Notes under the pieces: generated by a model
The model's database searches: none
The model's input: only the letters and a program-made list of their open reading frames with translations
What the model was told of the DNA's origin: nothing
NCBI GenBank assembly: GCA_033032175.1
Contig: CM065323.1
Location: forward strand, 13,888,001 to 13,952,000
Direction: 5' to 3'
From: Saturnia japonica
Lineage: Eukaryota; Arthropoda; Insecta; Lepidoptera; Saturniidae
Length of the DNA: 64,000 nucleotides
Made by a program: the position numbers and the translations under genes
Shown here: one piece after another, positions 25,198 through 36,510 of the stretch
Numbering within the stretch: position 1 is the first letter of the stretch
Layout: every line of letters begins with the position of its first letter

Positions 25198-25805
25198 CAT
25201 ATAAATTTTAATTATTTTTTTTGCAAATGTCACAAGCTGTGCAGTAGTGATCTACAAGCCGTATCCTGACTCTTGATTCCAGAACAAATATGCAAGTTGA
25301 TTGCAATAATGTGGTCTCAAGTAAAATACAAACATCTAACCAACCATTTACAATGTTCACGCCTTCCTCTTGCCGTTAGACGTATTGTCAGTGAACTTCG
25401 AAAATTTGTTAACATCAGACCGATATAGAACCAACGCAACCTTTAGTGTTGTTTTTTACTTTGACGCGTTTTTTTACCTGTTTATTTGTTGTTCAAAATG
25501 TTGTGTTTAAAGTAATACGAAGCAATGACAAGTAGTAAATGCTGTGGCACAGTCGGGAAAATGTTTGCGATTTGATTCAACAAACATCTGCAACTGTGTC
25601 CCCTCGAATGATTGATGATGATGACGAATGACAATGATTAGGTAGCTGTTAATGTTGGTTGATGATGTCGCCGGACATGAAATGTTACATCAAAATATAA
25701 TAATAAACTTAAATCTATGGTACATACACAAACATAGTAGAAAAGTATCCACAATGAGAAACATAATAATACTACGGGTCACAGAAATAGAGCTTGAAAA
25801 ACGAC

Positions 25806-26095
25806 TTAAATTCTATTAAAGCTTTTTAAGTTGTTCCTGATTGAGTTTGTTAGTTTTATATAAGAATTTAAGGTAGACGGTTTACTCATGAGGCTCTTTA
25901 AGTTGTAGGGCGATACTTTCAGGTTTTCACAAATGACCTTATGATCAAATGGAGTTCTATCAAAACGTGGGCAATACTCAAAGAGATGTTTAAGGGATTG
26001 AATAGTATCATTATCACAGGGACATGTCATTGTGACGTTATCGATTATTTTGAATCTATGCAAGTAATGTTTGATATATGCGTGTCATGTGACAC
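25806..26095 (-). pseudogene. C-terminal tail of a LINE ORF2
   Basis: The minus-strand frame encodes YIKHYLHRFKIIDNV, then TCPCDNDTIQSLKHLFEYCP, then about 50 more residues to a stop. The cysteine-rich C-terminal motif (CxC ... LKHLFxxCPRF) is the typical end of Jockey/R1/I-type LINE ORF2 proteins downstream of the reverse transcriptase. No reverse transcriptase is visible beside it, so this is a fragment. Confidence 0.65.
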
Positions 26096-26518
26096 AGACA
26101 CTTGTGTGAGTGTGAAAGTTATTTGTGAAACCTTTAGTGTAGAGAAAATGTTTGAAAACTTCTCCAGTTATATCAAATAAACGTAAGGGGAGTGTTATTG
26201 CACCGCGCTCTAGATGCTTTTCTACTCGCGAACTTTGTTGACAAACAATTCAATTGTCAGTCAGGTCAGTTGTACCTTTAACTTTACTCATTGCTTAGTT
26301 ACCCGAGCCACTCTACTCAGTTGAACACAGCTTTTATTGGAAATAATTTCTAATCTTGACCGTATAGTTCCGATAGGTAATACCATAGATGCGGCACTCC
26401 TATATAGTATTGTACTGAGACCATGAGTATTGGGTGAACAGAAAGAGAGATAAAACTGTCATTGATATATACTTATAATAAAACAGTAAAGAGTCGAGAA
26501 AGCGGGTATGAGAAATAG

Positions 26519-26645
26519 CTCTACCACCATGCATGGTTTCATCACGATGATTTCCTCCACCGAAACTGCTCAGGCTCATTGCAGGAGTTCAAACTCACGT
26601 CGATCAACGGGAAGACCGTATGTGCTACCAACTGAGTCATCATTG
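26519..26645 (-). mobile_element. tRNA-derived SINE
   Basis: On the minus strand the head reads tgactcagttggtag (box A-like, 26624-26638), then gagtttgaactcc (box B-like, 26584-26596). The shared SINE body with atcatcgtgatgaaaccat and the catggtggtag block follows. Related copies lie at 37285-37512 and 38760-38937. Confidence 0.7.
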
Positions 26646-27701
26646 CTTCAAATCACAGCTCTCATGTCTTCTGTATAAAATCTTAAAATGATTTTCTTGG
26701 TTATTTTCAAGGAATTCATGTATTACGATTTGAAATAAAATAAAATTAATATGCTTGATACAAATCGAACTGAATTTTTCCAGTATTCAATTGCTGTACG
26801 AAAAAATACGATCCGTCCGTTCACAGAAGACTAGGGAATACCGTTAAGTGAGACTTTCTGCTGAACGAGATACTCAGAAAAAGTTTACGGGCCGCAGAAC
26901 AGGGGAAGACGTGTTAGGTTAATTTCACAATGTACACGTAATGCAAAATATCGTTCGATCAAAAGTAGTGAATGTGAGGCAAGGCTGACTGTAATCCTAA
27001 GTACTACGCTGCGTCCCAAAGGATCCAAGCCATTTACAAAGTAAATTCAAAAACACGGTTAAATGGCTGATGTTGAATTTCGGTTACCAACACATTTTTT
27101 ATTTTTCGCTGTTTTTCATACACGAAATGCCACGTGGAGAAAGTCACAGCCAGTTCTCTAATATTACTAAAATACCACGTAACATTATATAAACGGAATA
27201 TATGTATCTACAATGAAATCAACATGTCACATAATGTCAATAAATTGGACGAGAGTTCAATTGGTATTGTTACCCGATCGGCGTCCCTTCATTATAATTC
27301 CTTGTATTATGTTAATGACGCAGGGACACGAGTTCAGTTCCAATCTGTTCTGCAGTACAACACGATTTCAATCTAAATCAAGAATCATGTTAAACACTTT
27401 TTATTGTCGAAAGTATATTATAATTTTGGTCATTACGTGATCGAACTAATTCCGTCTGTGTTGGTACAACCATGAAAATGATAATAATTTTAATTTGTAT
27501 ACAATATATTGAATAATATAAAAAACTATTTAGAAATATTTATAAACCGGATCGAGTTTCAAAGTTTTTAGTTAATATTGTTAGGTTCTAGAACAAGATC
27601 CCGAAGCACGTTACTGACTTGCCGGACAACACGTTCAAGAACCATGTCAAGCGAGTTTTACTGTCAAAAGGTTATTATAGGGTGGATCATTATGTGAATG
27701 A
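26646..27701. other. Intergenic sequence, nothing recognised
   Basis: No coding region or repeat family was identified in this AT-rich stretch. The short open frames near 27134-27440 have no recognisable features. Confidence 0.5.
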
Positions 27702-28002
27702 CTAACTGTGCCCGTGGCTTCGCTTACGTGGACCATGACCAGTTTTTTTTTATTTGTGCGGAACCTTAATCCTTTTTCTAAAATTAATGTAACCTAATTT
27801 ACTCCTATCATCCTATCATCAGCTATTTATCAGTGAAAATCCTGTCAAAAGCAGTCCAACCTTTTTGGAGATTACCCGGAACAAACAGACAGACAGAAAT
27901 TTTAAAAATGGCTTTTTGTTATAGGTATCGTATATAGTTTAATATGCATTTAGTAAAAAACTTTTACTTTGACATTACAAACAGACACTTCAATTTTATT
28001 AG
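27702..28002 (-). mobile_element. Helitron-like family A element with internal deletion
   Basis: The minus-strand 3' end (hairpin, gggcacag, TTAG at 27702-27705) joins directly, near 27733, to the catgaccag part of the body. About 200 bp present in other copies are lost. The 5' end stops in caattttatt near 28002. Confidence 0.75.
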
Positions 28003-28056
28003 GATACTAATAATAATGTCTGGAAGTGACTCGGTCTCTGTGCATCCACTGAACTA

Positions 28057-29287
28057 CAAGGTGTCCAGAAAGGGTATCGGGTATTGTAAGTTCAATGAAA
28101 CAAAAATTATTTGTATACAATAAAAAAATTTATTGTTTATTATTAGCATATGAATTGGAGAATTATTTGGAAAAGATGATGTTATCCAAATGATGACCGT
28201 TACGTTGCTGGCACTCTTCTAAACGGAAACGAAGATTGGCGATAACACGTTGACACATATCTATCGATATTGCTGCCATTTCTGACCTGATGTTTTGCTT
28301 TAACTGGGTTAGATTCGTCGGATTGTTTTGATAAACCTTACTTTTAAGGTATCCCCATGCAAAATACTCAAGCGGGCTAAGGTCGGGGCTTCTGGGAGGC
28401 CAGTTGATGTTACCCTTTCGCGAAATGACTTTATTAGGGAGTAATTCGTTAACAACTTCCATTGAGTCATTTGAGGTATGGCAAGTGGCCCCATCTTGCT
28501 GGAACCACGTTCTTGTGTTGAAACCTGCAAACTCCTGCAACTCTGGGACCAAAAAATTTCGCAACATATCGCAATAACGGTCACTATTCACATTAATTGC
28601 TCGGCCTCGTTGATCTTCATGAAAATAAGGACCAATTATGCCTTTAGCAGACATAGCGGCCCAAACAACGACCTTTGGGCTATGCAGGGGTCGTTCATGC
28701 TTTCGTCTCGGATTCTCCACGGCCCAGTACCGACAATTCTGCTTATTAACATGACCATTCCGGTGAAAATTTGCTTCGTCACTGAACAGTATGTTGTTAA
28801 AGTTGTTAAATCGCTGCAGCCTTTCGTTCGCAAAATTCAGTCGATTAGCATAGTCCGTATCCTTCAATTCGATCCTTTCGAATGTAAAGACGATTTTTTG
28901 ATGTTCAACGCTTGGCTTCGCTTTCGGATGGATAAAGACGGATTTTGACGAACCGACGCCTCAACTTCTTCAATTGTTTCTTCATCGCGAACTGAACGAG
29001 GACGACCAGAGTTTTGAATTTTAACTGTCGCACCTGTAATCTCGAACATCCTGATCCATTTCCTAATGCTATCGTCACTTCGCGCGTGGCGTGTACGATA
29101 TTCCGCACGATAGAGACGTTGAGCAGTCACTATTGAATCACCATTACGATAATACGCTCGTACGCAAAATGCGCGATGCGTCCCCGAGTACTGTTCCATC
29201 GTGACTAAAACTCCACCGCACCCTTTAGACGCCCCGTTTCGAATATGGCGCGAAAACAAATACCCGATACCCTTTCTGGACACCTTG
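28057..29287 (-). mobile_element. Tc1/mariner-type (IS630) DNA transposon with perfect 29-bp inverted repeats
   Basis: The 1231-bp element has identical inverted termini at 28057-28085 and 29259-29287, each starting CAAGGTGTCCAGAAAGGGTA. It is flanked by TA on both sides (28055-28056 and 29288-29289), the target of the IS630/Tc1/mariner superfamily. The coding region on the minus strand is a single transposase broken by one lesion. Perfect termini suggest a fairly recent insertion or a recently mobilised copy. Confidence 0.95.
28163..29199 (-). pseudogene. Transposase with DUF4817-like helix-turn-helix and DDD core, frameshifted
   Basis: The likely start is MEQYSGTHRA at 29199 on the minus strand. 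The N-terminal half carries a helix-turn-helix similar to DUF4817 (RAYYRNGDSIVTAQRLYRAE). The C-terminal half (28867 to 28163) has the RNase-H-like core: ILFSDEANFH for the first Asp, WFQQDGATCHTS for the second, then RSPDLSPLEYFAWG. The Asp in that last motif is separated from the second by 36 residues. The halves are in different frames, joined near 28864-28885. An N-to-C linker seems short, so a small deletion with frameshift is likely. The C-terminal half alone is intact and ends normally. Family naming within IS630/Tc1/mariner is uncertain. Confidence 0.88.
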
Positions 29288-29502
29288 TATTATTGTTGTT
29301 TCATATTAACACTTGTACAGTTGGAAAAAAAGATAAATCCGATCGAGTTTCTTACCGGTTCTTCTCAATATCTGGGAAGTTTTCCAAACAGGCAGTAGTG
29401 TTTTGACTTTCATAAGATTTCTAAATTTAATAAAGATTTTTTTATATTTTGATTTAAAAACTTAAACAGTAAATAATTATAAATTATTGTTTCATGCTAT
29501 TT

Positions 29503-32500
29503 CGAGGGAATCAATCACAACACGGCTTGGCTTCCCGCGTGTCTCCATAATGTTATTAAAACTATACAAATAAAATGATACTGTAAGTGATTGTGTACTC
29601 CACGGTACCTGCTGTCCCTCCACAGAGCACAGAGCGCAGAGCACACAGTCCACACGGTACTCGAACTCACGAGGGAATCAATCACAACACGGCTTGGCTT
29701 CCCGCGTGTCGCCATAATGTTATTAAAACTATACAAATAAAATGATACTGTAAGTGATTGTGTACTCCGCGGTACCTGCTGTCCCTCCACAGAGCACAGA
29801 GCACACAGTCCACACGGTACTCGAACTCACGAGGGAATCAATCACAACACGGCTTGGCTTCCCGCGTGTCGCCACAATGTTATTAAAACTATACAAATAA
29901 AATGATACTGTAAGTGATTGTGTACTCCGCGGTACCTGCTGTCCCTCCACAGAGCGCAGAGCGCAGAGCACACAGTCCACACGGTACTCGAACTCACGAG
30001 GGAATCAATCACAACACGGCTTGGCTTCCCGCGTGTCGCCATAATGTTATTAAAACTATACAAATAAAATGATACTGTAAGTGATTGTGTACTCCACGGT
30101 ACCTGCTGTCCCTCCACAGAGCACAGAGCGCAGAGCACACAGTCCACATGGTACTCGAACTCACGAGGGAATCAATCACAACACGGCCTGGCTTCCCGCG
30201 TGTCGCCATAATGTTATTAAAACTATACAAATAAAATGATACTGTAAGTGATTGTGTACTCCGCGGTACCTGCTGTCCCTCCACAGAGCACAGAGCACAG
30301 AGCGCAGAGCACACAGTCCACACGGTACTCGAACTCACGAGGGAATCAATCACAACACGGCTAGGCTTCCCGCGTGTCGCCATAATGTTATTAAAACTAT
30401 ACAAATAAAATGATACTGTAAGTGATTGTGTACTCCGCGGTACCTGCTGTCCCTACACAGAGCACAGAGCGCAGAGCACACAGTCCACACGGTACTCGAA
30501 CTCACGAGGGAATCAATCACAACACGGCTTGGCTTCCCGCGTGTCGCCATAATGTTATTAAAACTATACAAATAAAATGATACTGTAAGTGATTGTGTAC
30601 TCCACGGTACCTGCTGTCCCTCCACAGAGCACAGAGCGCAGAGCACACAGTCCACATGGTACTCGAACTCACGAGGGAATCAATCACAACACGGCTTGGC
30701 TTCCCGCGTGTCGCCATAATGTTATTAAAACTATACAAATAAAATGATACTGTAAGTGATTGTGTACTCCGCGGTACCTGCTGTCCCTCCACAGAGCACA
30801 GAGCACACAGTCCACACGGTACTCGAACTCACGAGGGAATCAATCACAACACGGCTTGGCTTCCCGCGTGTCGCCACAATGTTATTAAAACTATACAAAT
30901 AAAATGATACTGTAAGTGATTGTGTACTCCGCGGTACCTGCTGTCCCTCCACAGAGCGCAGAGCACACAGTCCACACGGTACTCGAACTCACGAGGGAAT
31001 CAATCACAACACGGCTTGGCTTCCCGCGTGTCGCCATAATGTTATTAAAACTATACAAATAAAATGATACTGTAAGTGATTGTGTACTCCGCGGTATCTG
31101 CTGTCCCTCCACAGAGCACAGAGCGCAGAGCACACAGTCCACACGGTACTCGAACTCACGAGGGAATCAATCACAACACGGCTTGGCTTCCCGCGTGTCG
31201 CCATAATGTTATTAAAACTATACAAATAAAATGATACTGTAAGTGATTGTGTACTCCGCGGTACCTGCTGTCCCTCCACAGAGCACAGAGCACAGAGCGC
31301 AGAGCACACAGTCCACACGGTACTCGAACTCACGAGGGAATCAATCACAACACGGCTAGGCTTCCCGCGTGTCGCCATAATGTTATTAAAACTATACAAA
31401 TAAAATGATACTGTAAGTGATTGTGTACTCCGCGGTACCTGCTGTCCCTCCACAGAGCACAGAGCACAGAGCACACAGTCCACACGGTACTCGAACTCAC
31501 GAGGGAATCAATCACAACACGGCTTGGCTTCCCGCGTGTCGCCATAATGTTATTAAAACTATACAAATAAAATGATACTGTAAGTGATTGTGTACTCCGC
31601 GGTACCTGCTGTCCCTCCACAGAGCACAGAGCACACAGTCCACACGGTACTCGAACTCACGAGGGAATCAATCACAACACGGCTTGGCTTCCCGCGTGTC
31701 GCCATAGTGTTATTAAAACTATACAAATAAAATGATACTGTAAGTGATTGTGTACTCCGCGGTACCTGCTGTCCCTCCACAGAGCGCAGAGCGCACAGTC
31801 CACACGGTACTCGAACTCACGAGGGAATCAATCACAACACGGCTTGGCTTCCCGCGTGTCGCCATAATGTTATTAAAACTATACAAATAAAATGATACTG
31901 TAAGTGATTGTGTACTCCGCGGTACCTGCTGTCCCTCCACAGAGCACAGAGCACAGAGCACACAGTCCACACGGTACTCGAACTCACGAGGGAATCAATC
32001 ACAACACGGCTTGGCTTCCCGCGTGTCGCCATAATGTTATTAAAACTATACAAATAAAATGATACTGTAAGTGATTGTGTACTCCGCGGTACCTGCTGTC
32101 CCTCCACAGAGCACAGAGCACACAGTCCACACGGTACTCGAACTCACGAGGGAATCAATCACAACACGGCTTGGCTTCCCGCGTGTCGCCATAATGTTAT
32201 TAAAACTATACAAATAAAATGATACTGTAAGTGATTGTGTACTCCGCGGTACCTGCTGTCCCTCCACAGAGCACAGAGCACACAGTCCACACGGTACTCG
32301 AACTCACGAGGGAATCAATCACAACACGGCTTGGCTTCCCGCGTGTCGCCATAATGTTATTAAAACTATACAAATAAAATGATACTGTAAGTGATTGTGT
32401 ACTCCGCGGTACCTGCTGTCCCTCCACAGAGCACAGAGCACAGAGCGCAGAGCACACAGTCCACACGGTGCTCGAACTCACGAGGGAATCAATCACAACA

Positions 32501-33970
32501 CGGCTTGGCTTCCCGCGTGTCGCCATAATGTTATTAAAACTATACAAATAAAATGATACTGTAAGTGATTGTGTACTCCGCGGTACCTGCTGTCCCTCCA
32601 CAGAGCACAGAGCCAGAGCACACAGTCCACACGGTACTCGAACTCACGAGGGAATCAATCACAACACGGCTTGGCTTCCCGCGTGTCGCCATAATGTTAT
32701 TAAAACTATACAAATAAAATGATACTGTAAGTGATTGTGTACTCCGCGGTACCTGCTGTCCCTCCCACAGAGCACAGAGCACACAGTCCACACGGTACTC
32801 GAACTCACGAGGGAATCAATCACAACACGGCTTGGCTTCCCGCGTGTCGCCATAATGTTATTAAAACTATACAAATAAAATGATACTGTAAGTGATTGTG
32901 TACTCCGCGGTACCTGCTGTCCCTCCACAGAGCACAGAGCACAGAGCGCAGAGCACACAGTCCACACGGTACTCGAACTCACGAGGGAATCAATCACAAC
33001 ACGGCTTGGCTTCCCGCGTGTCGCCATAATGTTATTAAAACTATACAAATAAAATGATACTGTAAGTGATTGTGTACTCCGCGGTACCTGCTGTCCCTCC
33101 ACAGAGCACAGAGCGCAGAGCACACAGTCCACACGGTACTCGAACTCACGAGGGAATCAATCACAACACGGCTTGGCTTCCCGCGTGTCGCCATAATGTT
33201 ATTAAAACTATACAAATAAAATGATACTGTAAGTGATTGTGTACTCCGCGGTACCTGCTGTCCCTCCACAGAGCGCAGAGCACACAGTCCACACGGTACT
33301 CGAACTCACGAGGGAATCAATCACAACACGGCTTGGCTTCCCGCGTGTCGCCATAATGTTATTAAAACTATACAAATAAAATGATACTGTAAGTGATTGT
33401 GTACTCCGCGGTACCTGCTGTCCCTCCACAGAGCACAGAGCACACAGTCCACACGGTACTCGAACTCACGAGGGAATCAATCACAACACGGCTTGGCTTC
33501 CCGCGTGTCGCCATAATGTTATTAAAACTATACAAATAAAATGATACTGTAAGTGATTGTGTACTCCACGGTACCTGCTGTCCCTCCACAGAGCACAGAG
33601 CGCAGAGCACATAGTCCACACGGTACTCGAACTCACGAGGGAATCAATCACAACACGGCTTGGCTTCCCGCGTGTCGCCATAATGTTATTAAAACTATAC
33701 AAATAAAATGATACTGTAAGTGATTGTGTACTCCGCGGTACCTGCTGTCCCTCCACAGAGCACAGAGCACACAGTCCACACGGTACTCGAACTCACGAGG
33801 GAATCAATCACAACACGGCTTGGCTTCCCGCGTGTCGCCATAATGTTATTAAAACTATACAAATAAAATGATACTGTAAGTGATTGTGTACTCCGCGGTA
33901 CCTGCTGTCCCTCCACAGAGCGCAGAGCACAGAGCGCAGAGCACACAGTCCACACGGTACTCGAACTCAC
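29503..33970. repeat. 27-unit tandem array of 160/167/174-bp units
   Basis: Units start with gagggaatcaatcacaacac at 29503, 29671, 29831, 29998 and so on to 33797. I counted 27 complete units over 4468 bp. Lengths are almost all 160 + 7n because gagc[ac/gc]aga-type heptamers near cctccacagagc vary in number. Between units only occasional bases change. Short minus-strand frames recur, but they shift frame with the 160- and 167-bp lengths and are not genes. The array starts after AT-rich sequence and ends abruptly at gtgcagagaactc. The family is unknown to me, probably a local satellite. Confidence 0.97.
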
Positions 33971-34587
33971 GTGCAGAGAACTCAGTACTCTCGGATCCTG
34001 TGTTGCGATCATATTTCACAGCTGAAACTGCATTTAAACTAGAAGAATTTGTTCGCTAGTGCTTGCTTAGTTACCGCTCGCTCAAGTGAATATATTATTC
34101 CCTGTCGTTACGCGTTTCATCTGATAAGTTATTATATATTTTTATATATAGATGTATAAAATAGGATCAGTAATATAATATGAGTAAATGTATCTGGGTG
34201 ATATAAGCTGAATGGATGCAGGATGACGTCACTCGTCACATCTCGTGCTGTTTGTTTCTTTGTAGAGGCATTTCCGGGTACACGGTATTTCCATACGAGT
34301 GTTCCATGTAGAGCCACTTGTGGGCGCTACTATCGCGAGCTCGTGACATACAGACACCGCCCTCTTCTAACGACTAAGTACTTAAACTGATCACGTTTAG
34401 ATAAAATCCCAGGGCTGTCTGTCAAGTTTAATATTCATCATAGAATAATTGTTTAAATATGAGTATACCAGTAATTCAATACTACAGCTGAACCCTTCGT
34501 TAATTCATTATAACAGTGTCTTGCCATCGCGGCGCAAGCGCAGAGCCACGAGACACTTTGCCGTGGCTCCATGGCACGCTTTACTCA
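33971..34587. other. Sequence after the tandem array, nothing recognised
   Basis: The last unit ends at ctcgaactcac. The following 600 bp are unique to the eye and hold no supported gene. Confidence 0.5.
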
Positions 34588-35402
34588 TCTATACAATTAA
34601 TAAAATTGAAGTGTATGTTTGTAATGTTAAAATAACAGCATTTTACTAAATGCATATGAAACTATATACGATACCTATAACAAAACACCCATGTTTAATT
34701 TTTTTGTCTGTCTGGCTGTCTGTCAGTTTATTCCGGGTAATTTCCGATACCGGTGGACCGATTTTGAAGGGGTTTTCACAGATAGATAGTTAATGTTATA
34801 GGGAGTAAACTTAGGCTAGTTTTATTTAAAAAAAAAAAAACTGGTTATAATGAATGAATTCGGGCGGTTAAATGGCTTACGCTGAGTAATTAAGTAATGT
34901 ACTACTTAATTATAAGCTATAACAACACCCTATCGAGCACCCCATGGGGATAATGTCCATAGAATTCTCTACGAGCGAGGACCGGGTTCACGTAATGAAA
35001 AGCTTAGAGACGGACCGAATGCGACCACTCGACTTCGTAGTGGAAGGTTGACTGCCAGTTGGATGTGCTGGTGGAACATGCCAGAGATGAGGTGACACGC
35101 ATCCTACAGATCCGTCCGATGTTGTGTGTGAGTGAGTAAGAACATAGTTGTGTTATACGAGAGAGAATAGGAAAGAGAACCGAGAAGGTCAGATGCGAGG
35201 TACTGAGGCAGCGCAATTTTGAATAAAATAATTATGTTATAAATCACTAAAAAGATCTACAAAAAGTCCGGGAGAGTATACGTCTATCTTCTAAGGAACA
35301 TCCACAATAAGCATTTTTGTCTTTAAAATAGCCGGGAGCGGGGTCACTAGATTCGTGTATGCATTCTTTATTCCACGTAAGCGAAGCCACGGGCACAGCT
35401 AG
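34588..35402 (+). mobile_element. Helitron-like family A element with a 330-bp insert
   Basis: The TC start at 34588 follows A, and the CTAG end at 35399-35402 is followed by T, as expected for Helitron insertion between A and T. The body is broken at about 34914-35239 by unrelated sequence, flanked on both sides by TTATAA. It has the terminal hairpin seen in the other copies. Confidence 0.8.
34914..35239. mobile_element. Unclassified insert within the Helitron-like element
   Basis: About 326 bp are absent from other family A copies. The possible target duplication TTATAA occurs at both edges, but the exact limits are uncertain because the flanks are AT-rich. There are no TG...CA ends or clear inverted repeats. 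Content is GC-richer than its surroundings. It may be a fragment of another element or captured host sequence. Confidence 0.5.
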
Positions 35403-35985
35403 TAATGTATATACCATGACAACAACATCTATCCCATCTACAACTGGACCGGAGTAAATATTTCAAAATATATTTTAGGAAATTACAACTTCACAGCATG
35501 TATCTACTTGTCTCTTTGCTTCTAAGACACAATAGTATAATAACATGATGTGTTGTGGTCGGAGAGCAAATAGGAGATAGCTCAAAGACTATGTATATTC
35601 CATTGTTCTTCTTGGTTATCCGGCACGAGCGACCATATCTTACACACACACGTTCATTATGATTTTAATTATTAATTGTAAATGTAAATGCGCATTTGAA
35701 TGAACCTTCACTGTATTACAGTACCTGCAAACTGAAGAGTGTACGTACACTTCATAATATTATATGAACGTCTAAAACAGAATTATTAAATTATATAAAA
35801 AAGTTTTTACCTAACAAAGTCTAACGTACCATACTTTTTACTATAATAAAACGAAGCCCGGGTTATATTTTTTCCATAATGAAATAACCGGTAAAAATGA
35901 TAGTGAGATAGGCGGAGTGTGATAAGGGTGCGCGCGTGGGCCCGGCGCCGCCCGCCCGCCCAACCGTGGGAGCCGCTACGCACCG
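35403..35985. other. Sequence upstream of the core promoter
   Basis: AT-rich DNA changes to a GC-rich proximal region from about 35910 (cgcgcgtgggcccggcgccg). Regulatory sites are likely in the GC-rich part, but no specific factor site is claimed. Confidence 0.4.
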
Positions 35986-36022
35986 TATATAAACAACGAA
36001 GCGGTCGGTCAGCGCGCAGTCA
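35986..36022 (+). promoter_or_regulatory. RNA polymerase II core promoter (TATA box and initiator)
   Basis: TATATAAA at 35986-35993 is followed at the proper spacing (about 30 bp) by initiator-like TCAGCG (36009-36014) and GCAGTCA (36016-36022). The region upstream is strongly GC-rich (cccggcgccgcccgcccgcc). The combination and the downstream donor make a genuine start site likely. Confidence 0.65.
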
Positions 36023-36127
36023 CTCGGCGGTGACGCGTTGCTCTAACGGTGGTGTCGCTAGTCGCGATCTCTGTCCCGCGAAACCTTACGTCGCCTCGCA
36101 CCAACTAACTCATCAACTACATTTCAG
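36017..36127 (+). other. Noncoding first exon (5' UTR) of an unidentified + strand gene
   Basis: From the predicted start near 36017 to a near-perfect donor (ttcag|gtaagt, gt at 36128) there is no ATG. This fits a 5' UTR exon followed by a long intron, with coding exons further right. I could not identify any downstream host exon before 64000, where nearly everything is mobile element. The gene is therefore unnamed. Confidence 0.5.
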
Positions 36128-36189
36128 GTAAGTTCCGTTCCTCTACTCATATTTTCTTTCTATTGTACTACTGAACATTCATAGGTAAC

Positions 36190-36510
36190 TTTTATATTTT
36201 TTTAATTTTTAATTAATTTTTTTTAATTGTTTATTTAGGGATAAATAAACATAACATACCATCACGCCTGTATTTCGGGAAGAGTTAGGCAGAGGTGTAC
36301 TAATGTACACCCACAGTTCGCCGAGAATGTTTTTAGGTGCCATGCAATAGGAGGCGAGCCTATTGCCATTAATCGGGCACAAAGCCAAACTCCGAGCTGC
36401 TACTGAAAATTTCATAGGAAAACCCCAATAACACTTTACTCGACCTGGGATTCGAACCCAGGACCTCGCTTATAGCAGTCGCGGTTACGACCACTAGACT
36501 AACGAAGCAG
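36190..36510 (-). mobile_element. tRNA-derived SINE
   Basis: On the minus strand it starts with a tRNA-like head. Box A-like TAGTCTAGTGG is at 36491-36501 and box B GGTTCGAATCC at 36448-36458, in the order and spacing of RNA polymerase III promoters. About 200 bp of unrelated body follow, then an A/T-rich tail (36190-36235). The body breaks the tRNA fold, so it is a SINE, not a tRNA gene. It sits just inside the first intron of the predicted gene at 36017. Confidence 0.85.

Larger units (their letters stand above)
28003..29460 (+). repeat. LINE 3'-tail-like dispersed repeat, split by a DNA transposon
   Basis: The left part (28015-28056) contains ggaagtgactcggtctctg. The right part (29290-29460) contains ttgtacagttg, gatcgagtttcttacc, tctgggaagttttcc and an AT-rich AATAAA-bearing tail. 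The same blocks are contiguous at 40758-40921. The two halves are separated only by the transposon at 28057-29287. Confidence 0.75.

Noticed and set aside
29503..33970. A CRISPR-like or regularly interspaced array
   Set aside because: Units are contiguous near-identical repeats of 160-174 bp with no unique spacers, and the genome is eukaryotic.
29515..34012. Many minus-strand open frames of 73-159 codons with the same repeated peptide across the tandem array
   Set aside because: They follow the tandem repeat. Unit lengths of 160 and 167 bp shift the frame each time, no long continuous frame results, and base changes do not favour synonymous sites by eye.
36448..36501. A functional tRNA gene on the minus strand
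   Set aside because: Box A and box B are good, but the sequence around them does not close an acceptor stem and continues into a SINE body with an AT-rich tail.
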